NCBI RefSeq assembly: GCF_021462265.1
Contig: NZ_JAJONF010000056.1
Span: 1 to 57,176 of the forward strand
Direction of reading: 5' to 3'
Source: Streptomyces shenzhenensis
GTDB taxonomy: Bacteria > Actinomycetota > Actinomycetes > Streptomycetales > Streptomycetaceae
Length of the DNA: 57,176 bases
Of the stretch, positions 36,233 to 44,785 are shown in pieces. How positions within the stretch are numbered: the stretch's first letter is position 1; every line of letters begins with the position of its first letter. The notes beneath the pieces were generated by a model. It ran no database searches. It was not told the DNA's origin and worked only from the letters and a program-made list of their open reading frames with translations. A program made the translations under genes and the position numbers.

Positions 36233-36773
36233 ATGAAAGGAATGGCCGCGGCGACGGTGCCGGCGGTTTCCGCCATGCCGCCGTCTGCTGCTGCAAGCGG
36301 CTGTCCCGGCCGGACGGTCTCGTCCGCCTGCGCCGGGCCCACATCTGGAGCGCTGTCAGCGGGCATCCCCTGGTACATCGGCTCGGCCGCAGCCGGCAGC
36401 GCGGCCCCCGCCCCAGGCGCGGCCACGGTGCACTTCAGCAAGCCCGGCCCCGTCCTGGACCACGCCAAGGGGCGGACGCTCCACCTCCCCGAAGCCGTCA
36501 GGTCGACCACGCCGGCCGACGGCGGAGCGTGTGCGGCTGCCCGGCCGCCGCTCACCTCCGGCACGCCCAAGGCGACCCCGTTCGCCAGGAGCGATCTGAT
36601 CAGTACCTCGGAACGCTCCGACGGCATCACTCGAGTGGCCTGCATCGGGCACCCGCTGCACTGCTTCGCGGGTGACACGACGGCCGGTGACACCCATGGC
36701 GAGGAATCCAGCGCGACCGGCGCCACAGCGGTACGTGGTCAACGCGTCCGGCAGCAAGGTCGACCCCGATTGA
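36233..36773 (+). pseudogene. Frameshifted secreted-repeat lipoprotein (COG4315 type)
   Basis: From ATG 36233 the frame reads a lipoprotein-like N-terminus (MKGMAAATVPAVSAMPPSAAASGC) and then weathered copies of the family repeat: KGRTLHL, ACAAARPPLTSGTPKA, ERSDGITRVACIGHPLHCFAGDTTAGDTHG. Intact relatives have GRTLYLF, WPPL and GHPLYYFAGD, so several aromatic positions have changed. The expected C-terminus RYVVNASGSKVDPD-stop is present but in another frame, entered near 36728. Intact relatives are often next to a DUF6529-type membrane gene, as here. The function of the family is unknown. Confidence 0.8.
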
Positions 36774-36783
36774 TCGGGGACTG

Positions 36784-37359
36784 ATGACCGGGCACCCGGG
36801 CGCGCGGATGCGGCGTCCCACACGAAAGAGCGCCGGCTTTCTGGCTGCTCTGCTGCCGGTCGCGGTCGCGGTGGGGGTGTACGCGTTCGGCCGCACGCAC
36901 ACACCCGACTACACCAGCGGCCTGTTCGGGCAGCACGGCGTCGGCGTCTACGAACTCAAGGCGCGCCTGGGCAGCGCTCTGATGGCCCTCGCGGTCGTCC
37001 AGCTGCTGCTCGGGCTGTGGATGTACCGGCGCCTACCGGGAGCGGGGGCCGCGCCGCACCGGGTGCACCCCGCACACCGGCTCATCGGCCTTCTTGCCTT
37101 TCTGCTCTCGCTGCCCATCTCCTACCACTGCATCACCGCCTACGGAGTCGAGTTCACGAGCAGCCGAGTGGCGGTGCACTCCATCACGGGCTGCGTCCTG
37201 TACGGCGCGTTCGTCGCCAAGGTGCTGGTGGTACACAGCCGCCGACTGCCCGGTTGGGCGCTTCCGGCCGCGGGCGGCGCCCTGGTCGCCGCCGTTGCAC
37301 TGATGTGGTACACAGCCGCCTTGTGGTTCTTCACCGGCTCCGCCCCCGGCCTCTGGTGA
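36784..37359 (+). CDS. DUF6529-like integral membrane protein
   Basis: A 191-residue protein with about five transmembrane helices (AGFLAALLPVAVAVGVYAFG, ALMALAVVQLLLGLWMY, RLIGLLAFLLSLPISY, ITGCVLYGAFVAKVLVV, GALVAAVALMWYTAALWFF). Several His residues at helix edges (HPAHRLIG, SYHCIT, VHSITG) recall b-type cytochrome or ferric-reductase-like membrane proteins, but no heme motif can be asserted. It starts 10 bp after the stop of the decayed lipoprotein gene, its usual partner. With the partner broken its role may be lost. Confidence 0.65.
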   Translation: MTGHPGARMRRPTRKSAGFLAALLPVAVAVGVYAFGRTHTPDYTSGLFGQHGVGVYELKARLGSALMALAVVQLLLGLWMYRRLPGAGAAPHRVHPAHRLIGLLAFLLSLPISYHCITAYGVEFTSSRVAVHSITGCVLYGAFVAKVLVVHSRRLPGWALPAAGGALVAAVALMWYTAALWFFTGSAPGLW

Positions 37360-37673
37360 GCCGACAGCTCACGGTGCAGGAGTTCCGTCACAAGCCGGCC
37401 CGGGAGGTCTGCCACGGCAAGCGCAGGCAGATCATGCAGGCGTACCGCGAGGGGCAGGAGGACCAGCTCCGTGCGCTCGGCCTGGTCCTGAAGGCCGCGG
37501 TGCTGTGGACGCCCCGCTGTCCGGTGCCGCTGTCACCGCTTCGCGGGCACGGCCCGCCGGCCAGCGCCGGCACGAGGTCCAGTACGGGGACGTCGCCCGC
37601 CTGTCTCCCCGCCAGTACGCGAACCTTCAACCGCCTGGGCCGCTACGGCTTCCGCGCCGCTGTCCCCGGCTGA
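37356..37673 (+). pseudogene. Tn3-family transposase C-terminal remnant
   Basis: The frame from 37356 reads SRQLTVQEFRHKPAREVCHGKRRQIMQ followed by AYREGQEDQLRALGLVLKAAVLW, which matches the conserved end of Tn3-family transposases (FHGKRGE..QAYREGQEDQLGALGLVLN). It then changes frame: HEVQYGDVARLSPRQYANL appears in the neighbouring frame and FNRLGRYGF in the first again. At least two frameshifts and no N-terminal part, so it is dead. It abuts the membrane gene above. Confidence 0.8.
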
Positions 37674-37809
37674 CGGGACCTGCGCCCGCCGCGCGACCCC
37701 GCCGCTCCGGACGACGACGCCGATCAGCGGTGAGTCAGAGCACCGCGGGCAACATCTGCCTCGGCGTGCCTCTCGGCCTCGCGCACACCGCAGTGTGATC
37801 AAATACGGC

Positions 37810-38367
37810 ATGGCATCGTCCTGGACTGGTGAACGGGTACGTCTACGCGCCATCGAGCCCGACGACTGGACAGCGTTCACGCGCTTCGCCGACGGTGACG
37901 GGCGGCGAGGAAGCCGGCTGGATCTACCGCGGTCCGCCGAGAGCTACCGTGCCTGGACGACGGAGCAGGCCGTTGCCACGTGCGATGACGACCGCTTCCG
38001 GTTGGCAGTCGAAACGACGGCCAGGGGAGAGCTGGTCGGCACCGTCGGCTCACATCGCACCGGCCCTCGGTCAGGGTGGTTCGAGTTCGACGTCTCGATC
38101 GGCACCGACCACCGGCGCAAGGGCTACGCGGCAGAAGCCGTGGTGTTGCTGATGCGCTTCATGTTCGCCGAGCGGCGCTATCACAAATGCCTGGGCGCGG
38201 TCTTCGCCCACAACGAGGCATCGCTGGCACTTACCCGTCGGCTCGGCTTCACCGAGGAGGGGCGCTTGCGGGAACACGTCTACTCCGCCGGCCGGTACCA
38301 CGAACTCGTCATGATGGGCATGCTCGCCGACGAGTTCGACGAGCGACACGCGATGAGCGAACCATGA
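37810..38367 (+). CDS. GNAT-family N-acetyltransferase (RimJ/RimL type)
   Basis: A 185-residue acetyltransferase of the Acetyltransf_3 group. N-terminal GERVRLRAIEPDDW, the acetyl-CoA loop DHRRKGYAAEAVVLLMRFMF and the C-terminal NEASLALTRRLGFTEEGRLREHVY are all conserved. Such proteins transfer acetyl from acetyl-CoA to an amine: protein N-termini, an antibiotic or another small molecule. ATG at 37810 is preferred to GTG 37795 because the domain begins right after it. A stand-alone gene between the Tn3 remnant and the P450. Confidence 0.85.
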   Translation: MASSWTGERVRLRAIEPDDWTAFTRFADGDGRRGSRLDLPRSAESYRAWTTEQAVATCDDDRFRLAVETTARGELVGTVGSHRTGPRSGWFEFDVSIGTDHRRKGYAAEAVVLLMRFMFAERRYHKCLGAVFAHNEASLALTRRLGFTEEGRLREHVYSAGRYHELVMMGMLADEFDERHAMSEP

Positions 38368-38468
38368 GCCGGTCATCCAAGCGGGTGCGGAACAGCACTC
38401 GAACTCGGTCAACGTTCGCGGTTCGCGGGTGGGAGGCGGCCTGCCTGTCACCGCAGGCAGGACTGCTC

Positions 38469-39770
38469 TCAGCCGCGCAAAGTGGCACGCAGGCGCAAGC
38501 CGACCGTTGCGAGACCTTCCAAGGTGGTGACCTGGTAGCCGGGTTCCGGTCCGCGCGGCTCGCTCAGGTGGCAGCGGCGGGCGGTCTGCGCAGTCAGGAG
38601 CGTCAGCATCGCCATGGCCAGGGCGGCGCCCTCGCAGGCGTGCGGCCCGGTGCCGAAGGAGAGGAAGACCCCGGGTTTTGCCGGCGAGCCCGAATCATCG
38701 AGCCAGCGCTCGGGCTGGAACTGGTCCGGATCGGTGTGCTCCCGTGCGTCGCGTTGGGCGGTGTACGGGCAGACGAGAACGGTGGATCCGGCGTCGACGG
38801 TGTAGCCGGCGAGCTCGGTCGGCCGAGTGACGCGCCGGGTCAGCAGCCAGCTCGGGGGGTGCAGTCGCAGCACCTCGCGTACCAGCGCCTGGGTGTATTG
38901 CAGGCGGTCGAGGTGGGTGCTGGTCGTCGCGGCCGGGTCCGCGGGCAGCAAGGCGGCCTCGGCCGCGACGCGTCCCGCTGCCTGGGGGTATCGGGCCAGG
39001 TGGAGCAGGATCCATCCGGCTGCCCGGGAAGGCGTCTCGAAGGTGGCGACGGTGATCCCGGGAAGAGTGTCGAGAACGGCCTCTTCCGGCAGCAGGCCGT
39101 AGCGGGCGGAGGGCCGGAGCATCTGTCCCAGCATGTCGTCACCGAGCCGGCCCGATGAACGGCGCCGTTGGACGATGGGCCGCAAAGCGTTGGTGAAGGC
39201 CGTTTGCTGCCGTGTGCGGAACCGCCGTGCCGGTGTGGGGATCCAGGGCGGCCATTCCCAGTGCGAGGGGCGTACGAGCACCTCGCGGGCCAGGAAGAGC
39301 TGTGAGGCGAAGGGCAGCAGGGTGGGAGCGTCTTCGGAGAAGAGGTAGCGCACGCCGATCTCTGCCAGGGCGTGCCGGACCGGGGGGAGAATCTCGACGT
39401 CCTGGCCCGTGGGCCACTGGTCAGCGAACCGAGCGGCACCGGGCGCGATCTCACCGATCCGGGCTGCGACCGCCTGCGGGCGCAGTCCGCGCATGCGGGC
39501 GGCGTGAGCGCGCGCACGCTCCTCGGACGTCGGTGCTCCGGTCGACCGCTTCAACGGCGGGAAGAGGGGTGAAGACGCCTTCGGGAAGTCCTGCGCGCGG
39601 CGCAGTACCGCTTCACACGGCCCGGCCGTAGCGGCTACGTAGACACCCGGCTCCAGCTGCCAGACGTCGCCGCACTCGTCAGCGCCACGACGTGCCGTCG
39701 CCAGCCGGTCGCGGCTCCAGGCCGCGAAGCTGCCTTCGGGCAATCGCGGCGGCTCATTTGTTCGGCCCAT
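38469..39770 (-). CDS. Cytochrome P450, candidate peptide-modifying enzyme
   Basis: A 433-residue P450. Heme loop FGTGPHACEGAAL (axial Cys), ExxR as EVLR in VREVLRLHPP, and PERW motif FQPERW. The I-helix reads ATFETP where most P450s have AGxDTT, so the oxygen-handling Thr is retained but its neighbour is Pro. No ferredoxin or reductase is adjacent. It is the second gene after a 32-residue aromatic-rich peptide (gap 96 bp) and shares its promoter. P450s next to tiny precursors cross-link aromatic side chains in atropopeptide, biarylitide and cittilin pathways; the same role is proposed here but not shown. Confidence 0.88.
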   Translation of the reverse strand: MGRTNEPPRLPEGSFAAWSRDRLATARRGADECGDVWQLEPGVYVAATAGPCEAVLRRAQDFPKASSPLFPPLKRSTGAPTSEERARAHAARMRGLRPQAVAARIGEIAPGAARFADQWPTGQDVEILPPVRHALAEIGVRYLFSEDAPTLLPFASQLFLAREVLVRPSHWEWPPWIPTPARRFRTRQQTAFTNALRPIVQRRRSSGRLGDDMLGQMLRPSARYGLLPEEAVLDTLPGITVATFETPSRAAGWILLHLARYPQAAGRVAAEAALLPADPAATTSTHLDRLQYTQALVREVLRLHPPSWLLTRRVTRPTELAGYTVDAGSTVLVCPYTAQRDAREHTDPDQFQPERWLDDSGSPAKPGVFLSFGTGPHACEGAALAMAMLTLLTAQTARRCHLSEPRGPEPGYQVTTLEGLATVGLRLRATLRG

Positions 39771-39866
39771 GAGATCGTGCCTGACTCTCGTGCCTTTCCA
39801 GGTCGATGTCGTCGGCAGCGTGGCCGGGAGCCGGCGGGCGCGCGGAGGCGCTCGCCGACAGTGCGG

Positions 39867-39965
39867 TCAGACCGAGTCGTCGCCGGCGTACGCATCCCAT
39901 TCGTGGGCCCCGTACGCACCGTAGTGGCGGGCGAAGGACAGTCTGCGGAGCAACTTGGCGATCAT
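39867..39965 (-). CDS. 32-residue peptide, candidate RiPP precursor
   Basis: A small gene with an excellent ribosome site (GAGAGGAG, 6 nt before ATG 39965) and a good promoter upstream. The peptide opens with a basic amphipathic leader-like part (MIAKLLRRLSFAR) and continues with HYGAYGAHEWDAY, then AGDDSV. The second part holds three Tyr, one Trp and two His within 13 residues. Such density of aromatic residues next to a P450 gene is the hallmark of P450-cross-linked ribosomal peptides. No protease or transporter gene is adjacent. It could instead be a short leader peptide or a small regulatory protein. Confidence 0.6.
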   Translation of the reverse strand: MIAKLLRRLSFARHYGAYGAHEWDAYAGDDSV

Positions 39966-40035
39966 GATGCACTCCTCTCGCCTGTCTGAAATCTCCCGGT
40001 CGAGCGTTCAGCAAGAAGTTCCCACCGGGCGCTCA

Positions 40036-40051
40036 ATGGCACATATGCCAT
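40036..40051. promoter_or_regulatory. Inverted repeat in the peptide/P450 leader
   Basis: ATGGCA and TGCCAT separated by CATA, located just downstream of the predicted transcription start of the peptide gene; candidate operator. Confidence 0.5.
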
Positions 40052-40065
40052 TTTGTCACAGTTGC

Positions 40066-40094
40066 TCCATATGTCATATTCGGGTCGTTGTCAA
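40066..40094 (-). promoter_or_regulatory. Promoter of the peptide/P450 operon
   Basis: Minus strand: perfect -35 TTGACA (40094-40089), 17-bp spacer, -10 TATGGA (40071-40066), about 100 nt before the peptide start. An 11-bp palindrome ATATGTCATAT (40069-40079) overlaps the -10 region, a second possible operator. Confidence 0.65.
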
Positions 40095-40612
40095 TCCGCA
40101 CGCATGGACCTGGTCGCATCAGAACCTTCGGCAACCGGTGCGGCGGCCACCGAGCGCGTGGTTCAGCCCACTGTCGGTCGATCCGCGCAGGATCCTGACC
40201 GGTACGCGCGCCACACTCGGCCTGCCGGGTCCTCCGGCTCGCGGCGACCCGGAAAGGGCCAGGTCGGCAAAGGGGTGCGGGCTGCCCGGCCGAGAGCCGG
40301 CGTGCAAGGCGGGCTCGATCGAGAGCGGGCTGAGCGAAAGGTGTCTGACGGGCGAAAGTCCAGGTCAGGCGCCCTTCTGTAGACGTCTGGAAGAAGCCCG
40401 GCCTCTGGCGACCGCGGACGGAGCCGATTACGTATGACGGGAGATCGACTTCGGGTTCCCGGCCGTGCCGGAGGCGGGGCCGTGGCGGGATCACGAACAC
40501 GCCGGCCGCGGCGGCGACAGCGGACCGGTCACCGGACCTCCGCCGTCCCGGGCCGCCGCCGGAAGCCGTGCCGTCGGCGCGGACACCGCCGGGACGGGTG
40601 CCGTGCGGCGGC
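40095..40612. other. 518-bp region without a supported gene; structured RNA-like hairpin at 40345-40368
   Basis: No open frame here shows a domain and a ribosome site. At 40345-40368 the sequence folds as CTGAC and GTCAG around GGGC-GAAA-GTCC, a nested stem capped by a GNRA tetraloop. The surrounding text (GAGCGAAAGGTGT ... GAAAGTCC) resembles the 5' domain of group II introns, but no maturase follows, so at most a relic. Confidence 0.35.
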
Positions 40613-41059
40613 TCACTTCGAGGCGGACGTCTCCCGGTGCGGCGGCAGCCCGTCGGGCGGGCGGGTGTAGTAGTAGCGGCGGCACCCCCGTACCAGGCTC
40701 TGCCCGGACAGGGAGAACACGTCCGCGAATTCCACGCTATGAGACACCGGTTGCCCGGCCTCCCCGGCCTGACGCGCCACCCGGCCGAGCACCACCACGC
40801 GCTCCTCGTCGGCGATCACGGTGTCCAGTTCGTGCCGCCTGAGCAGCGTCGCTTGCCCCGCGAGGGCACTGAGCACCGCGTCGCGGCCCCGGCGCGGCGG
40901 AGCATCGGGGTGGTCGAGCGTCACGTCCTGCTCCGTCAGGGAGGCATACCCGTCGATGTCCCCGATGTCCAAGTAGTGGTAGGTGAGCAGCACATGCTTC
41001 ACGCCGGCCGCCGTGATCAACGAACCGGCTGGGTACATACGGGGGTTGTCGCTGTCCAT
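40613..41059 (-). CDS. SnoaL/NTF2-like protein
   Basis: A 148-residue protein with the nuclear-transport-factor-2-like fold: VKHVLLTYHYLDIGDIDGYASLTEQDVTLDHPDAPPRRGRDAV is the usual first half, and the second half ends in a strand pattern with YYYTRPP. The fold serves polyketide cyclases, epoxide hydrolases, isomerases and simple binding proteins, so the reaction cannot be named. ATG at 41059 is chosen because the fold begins soon after. Upstream, at 41140-41168, lies a triple heptamer repeat of SARP type, placing it in the neighbouring regulator's likely regulon. Confidence 0.75.
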   Translation of the reverse strand: MDSDNPRMYPAGSLITAAGVKHVLLTYHYLDIGDIDGYASLTEQDVTLDHPDAPPRRGRDAVLSALAGQATLLRRHELDTVIADEERVVVLGRVARQAGEAGQPVSHSVEFADVFSLSGQSLVRGCRRYYYTRPPDGLPPHRETSASK

Positions 41060-41139
41060 GGCTGGATGACCGACCTCTCGCTCTCGGTGGACGGACGCGG
41101 TGGCGCCGACGGCTCCCACCGGGGGATCGTCCGGCGGGC

Positions 41140-41168
41140 CGCTAACCTGCCGCTATCACCTCGCTATC
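41140..41168 (-). promoter_or_regulatory. Candidate SARP box upstream of the SnoaL-like gene
   Basis: Minus strand reads GATAGCG, GATAGCG and GTTAGCG, each 7 bp with 4-bp spacers: an exact 11-bp period. Eight bases after the last heptamer comes GACGAT, a possible -10, about 65 bp before the start codon at 41059. This is the standard architecture of SARP-activated promoters. Confidence 0.65.
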
Positions 41169-41402
41169 CCATCCGCGTGCCATCGCCTTGCGCTGCTCCG
41201 CCGCTGGTCACAGCCGGCCGCCCGGGAGGGCCGCGCGCTCGCGGCCGGCGGGCGTGTCACGTCACAGCGGCGATCCGGGCCCCGGTGCACCTTGGGGCCG
41301 TCGCCGTTCAGCTGGTGCGCACGCCGGTGGACAGCCGCGTCCGGGCCGTAGACTTGGCGGTCAGGCGCGCTGTGGCCTGCTGTGTCTGATGGGGAGGGGT
41401 TC

Positions 41403-44400
41403 ATGGCCGGAGTGCACCTCGAGTCGCGTGATCGGGCAGTGGGATTCACCTTTCAAGTGCTGGGCGAGCTGAAGGTGTTCAGTGACCAGGGCGCCGTGCC
41501 GATCACCGCGGGCAGGCAGCAGGTCGTCCTCGCCGCCCTGCTCCTGGAGAACGGAAGACTCCAGAACCGCGACCACCTCATCCGGCTGCTGTGGGCCGAG
41601 GCCCCACCCGACACCGCCCGCACCCAGGTGCAGATATGCGTGTCGCGGATGCGCAAGACCCTGGCCGCCGCCGCCGTCGGGGCCGCCATAGAGACCCGTC
41701 CCCCCGGCTACGTGCTCCAGATCGAGGACTCCGCGCTCGACCTGAACGTCTTCCGGCGGACGGTGGCCGAGGCCGCCGCGCTCGGCGGCCAGGGGCGGAC
41801 CGCCGAGGCCGCGGCCCTGCTGCGCGCGGCGGTCGGTCTCTGGCGCGGCCCCTGCCTGAACGGCATTCCCAGCGAGGCGCTCGCGAGGGTCGCCGAGCAC
41901 ATCGACGAGGAACGCCTCGCGGCCACCGAGTCGTTCATCGAGCTGGAGCTCGCGCTGGGTCGTCACCACCAACTGACCGCCGAAATAGCCCGGCTGGTGG
42001 GCGAGAACCCCTTACGGGAAAGATTCCGCGGGCAGTTGATGCTCGCCCTGCACCGCTCCGGCCGCCAGGCCGAGGCCCTGGAGATCTACCGGCAGGGCCG
42101 CACCCTGCTCATGGACGAACTGGGCCTCCAGCCCGGAGAGGACCTGCGCCGGCTGGAGCAGGCCATCCTGACCGAGGACGCGTCCCTCCGGCTCGAGCGC
42201 CCACCCGGCACGGACCTGCGGGCCGCCGAGCCGTCGCCGGCCCCGCCCGCCACCGGCACGGAACCGGACCCGGTCCCCGCCGAGGACGGCCGCGGCGCCG
42301 CCGCCCGCACCGCCGTCCCCCGCCAACTCCCCGTGGACACGGCCGACTTCGTCGGCCACCAGCAGCTCGTCGCGGAGGCGGAGGGCGTCCTCACGAACGC
42401 CTCGCCCGACCGGGCCACGGGCATCGTTGTCATCACCGGCCGCTCCGGCATCGGCAAGAGCACCTTCGCCGCCCGGGTCGCCCACCGCCTCGCCGAGTCC
42501 CACTTCCCCGACGGCCAGCTCTATTGCCAACTGCGCGGCGGACGGGCGGATCCGGTCGACCCCCGCGAGGTCCTCGGCCGGTTCCTGCGCGCACTGGGCC
42601 TGCCCGGGCCCGCCATACCCGACTCCCTGGAGGAACGAGGCGAGATCTACCGCAGCATGCTCGCCGCCCGGCGGATCCTGGTCGTCCTCGACGACGCCGC
42701 CGGCGAGGAGCAGGTCTTCCCGCTGCTGCCCGGCGGCCGCTCCTGCGGGGTGCTCGTCACCAGCCGGGTACGGCTCACCGCACTGCCCGGGGCCCATCGG
42801 CTGACTCTGGACATCCTCGACGAGCAGGGCTCACTGGAACTCATCGGCAACGTTGTCGGTGCCGACCGCGTACGGGGCGAACCGGAGGCCGCGAAGGCGC
42901 TCGCCGCCGCTGTGGGAGGGCTGCCGCTCGCCCTGCGCATCGTCGCCGCCCGGCTGGCGGCCCGTCCGCACTGGCCGCTCGCCTCGATGGTGCAGCGCCT
43001 CGCCGACGAACGCCACCGCCTCGACGAACTGGCCCACGGCGAGATGACCGTCCGCGCCGGTCTCTCCCTGACCTACGACGGGCTGGCCGGCACCGACCGC
43101 AAACTGCTGCGCCTCCTCAGCCTCACCAAGGGGTCCACGTTCCCCAGCTGGATCGGCGGCGCCCTGCTTGACGCCCCGCACTCCGGCCCGTACCCGTCCG
43201 ACCTCATGGAGCCCCTGGTCGACGTGCAGATGCTCGACGTCGCCGGCGTCGACGCCACCGGCGAACTGCGGTACGGCTTCCACGACATCATCCGGCTGTT
43301 CGCCCGGGACCGGCTGGCCGCCGAGTCGGACGCGACCGAACGGCGGGCCGCGATCCGCCGGGTGGGCGGCGCCTGGATCGCCCTCGTCGGCGAGGCCCAG
43401 CAGCGCGTCCTCGGTACTCAGTACATCAGCGGGCCGGCCGTCCGTTGGAACCCGCCCGCCGGCCACGTCAGGACCATCCTGGCCCGCCCCCTGGAATGGC
43501 TGGACACCGAACGCGAGAACCTCAGCCTGACCGTGGAGAGCCTCGCCCAGGAGGACGAGGACGAGTACGCCTGGGAACTCGCCGTCAGCCTGGCCCCGTT
43601 CTACGAGGCACGCGGCTATCTCGACCACTGGGCCCGAACCCACCGCAAGGCGCTGACCGCCGTGCGCCGCAGCGACAACCGGCTCGGTCAGGCCGCCCTG
43701 CTGGCCTCCCTCGGATCCATGCACCTCAACCGCCGCAACCTGCCCGAGGCCCGCCGGACGCTGACGGCCGCGGCCGGCCTTTTCGAGGCGCTCGGACACA
43801 CCAAGGGCCTGGGGCTGTGCCGCCGCGACCTCGGCCTCCTGGAACGGCTCGCGGGCGACGACACCGCTGCGATGCGGCTCTTCGACGAGGCCGAACAGGA
43901 CTTCGGCCGCGTCGGGAACCACTGGTCACGCGCCTCCGTCCTCGTCCAGCGCGCGGCCATCCTGCTGCGGCGCGGCGACGTCCGCCGGGTGGAGACCGAA
44001 CTCGACGAGGCGCTGGAGATCTGGCGTGACCTCGGCTACCTCGGCGGGCAGGCCCGGGTGCTCCAGCGCGCGGGCCAGTTGCACCTGTACCGCGAGCAGT
44101 ACGACGACGCCCGCCAGGTGCTGTCCGAATGCCTCAGCATGGTCCGGGACGACGGCGACGTGATCGGCGAGGGGTACATCCTTCACGACCTCGGCCGGGT
44201 CCACGCCCGCCTGGGCGAACTCACCGAGGCCGCCTCGTACTTCGCCCGGGCGCTGTCCGCGCGCGAGGACATCCTCGACCAGGCGGGCGCAGCCTCCGTC
44301 CGCGTCGACCTCGCCGACCTGTCCCTGCGCGCCGACGACACCGCCGAGGCCGGAGGACTGCTCGCCGACGCCCTGGAGGTGTTCGGCAGGCTCGGCATGG

Positions 44401-44471
44401 CCGAGGAACAGGAACGCGCCGCCCACCTGCTCGCACGGGTGACGGCCGACGGCACCGCCGAGGACCGGTGA
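41403..44471 (+). CDS. AfsR-type SARP transcriptional activator (SARP-NB-ARC-TPR)
   Basis: A 1022-residue large SARP. Domains in order: OmpR-like winged helix (FQVLGELKVFSDQGAVPITAGRQQVVLAALL, about residues 17-95), bacterial transcriptional activation domain (to about 250), NB-ARC ATPase with Walker A GRSGIGKST near 345 and LVVLDDA (Walker B) near 428, then TPR repeats to the end. Such activators switch on biosynthetic clusters. Leu204 is a TTA codon (42012-42014), implying control by the bldA tRNA. ATG at 41403 has GGGGAGGGG just upstream; a GTG at 41382 is less likely. Likely pathway regulator of the adjacent NRPS cluster. Confidence 0.92.
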   Translation: MAGVHLESRDRAVGFTFQVLGELKVFSDQGAVPITAGRQQVVLAALLLENGRLQNRDHLIRLLWAEAPPDTARTQVQICVSRMRKTLAAAAVGAAIETRPPGYVLQIEDSALDLNVFRRTVAEAAALGGQGRTAEAAALLRAAVGLWRGPCLNGIPSEALARVAEHIDEERLAATESFIELELALGRHHQLTAEIARLVGENPLRERFRGQLMLALHRSGRQAEALEIYRQGRTLLMDELGLQPGEDLRRLEQAILTEDASLRLERPPGTDLRAAEPSPAPPATGTEPDPVPAEDGRGAAARTAVPRQLPVDTADFVGHQQLVAEAEGVLTNASPDRATGIVVITGRSGIGKSTFAARVAHRLAESHFPDGQLYCQLRGGRADPVDPREVLGRFLRALGLPGPAIPDSLEERGEIYRSMLAARRILVVLDDAAGEEQVFPLLPGGRSCGVLVTSRVRLTALPGAHRLTLDILDEQGSLELIGNVVGADRVRGEPEAAKALAAAVGGLPLALRIVAARLAARPHWPLASMVQRLADERHRLDELAHGEMTVRAGLSLTYDGLAGTDRKLLRLLSLTKGSTFPSWIGGALLDAPHSGPYPSDLMEPLVDVQMLDVAGVDATGELRYGFHDIIRLFARDRLAAESDATERRAAIRRVGGAWIALVGEAQQRVLGTQYISGPAVRWNPPAGHVRTILARPLEWLDTERENLSLTVESLAQEDEDEYAWELAVSLAPFYEARGYLDHWARTHRKALTAVRRSDNRLGQAALLASLGSMHLNRRNLPEARRTLTAAAGLFEALGHTKGLGLCRRDLGLLERLAGDDTAAMRLFDEAEQDFGRVGNHWSRASVLVQRAAILLRRGDVRRVETELDEALEIWRDLGYLGGQARVLQRAGQLHLYREQYDDARQVLSECLSMVRDDGDVIGEGYILHDLGRVHARLGELTEAASYFARALSAREDILDQAGAASVRVDLADLSLRADDTAEAGGLLADALEVFGRLGMAEEQERAAHLLARVTADGTAEDR

Positions 44472-44785
44472 CGCCGACGCCGCAGCCGGGCACGTGCCAG
44501 GGAGCGCGCACCTGCCAGAGGTACCGGTCCCCCCGGTGAGTCCGCACCGCGCTCCGGCGGCCGGCCGTCGACCCGCCGCACGCCCCCTTCGTCGCCGGGC
44601 GCACCACCCGGCAGGCGGTGGTTCGGGAGCGCACGCTGTCGTCCAGCACCGCCTCCCGCCGCTTTCTGAAACGCGGTCTGGAACAGGTGTGCTGGCATCC
44701 GCCCGGGTTCACGGCTGCCCCCGAGCACGTCCGCATGGTCGGGGCCACGCGGCGAACATGCAGGTCACGGCGGCTATCCAAGGGG
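44472..44785. other. Intergenic region after the SARP gene, no gene seen
   Basis: About 310 bp without a supported gene. An inverted repeat GCTATCC / GGATAGC with a 5-nt loop sits at 44773-44791 and partly overlaps the first heptamer of the following SARP box. Confidence 0.5.

Noticed and set aside
36784..37359. Assigning the membrane protein as a cytochrome b561
   Set aside because: His residues at helix ends are suggestive, but the pattern and number of helices do not establish heme binding.
40434..40670. Small Arg-rich open frame after the hairpin region
   Set aside because: Antisense to the SnoaL-like gene at its end, no ribosome site, composition of a shadow frame.
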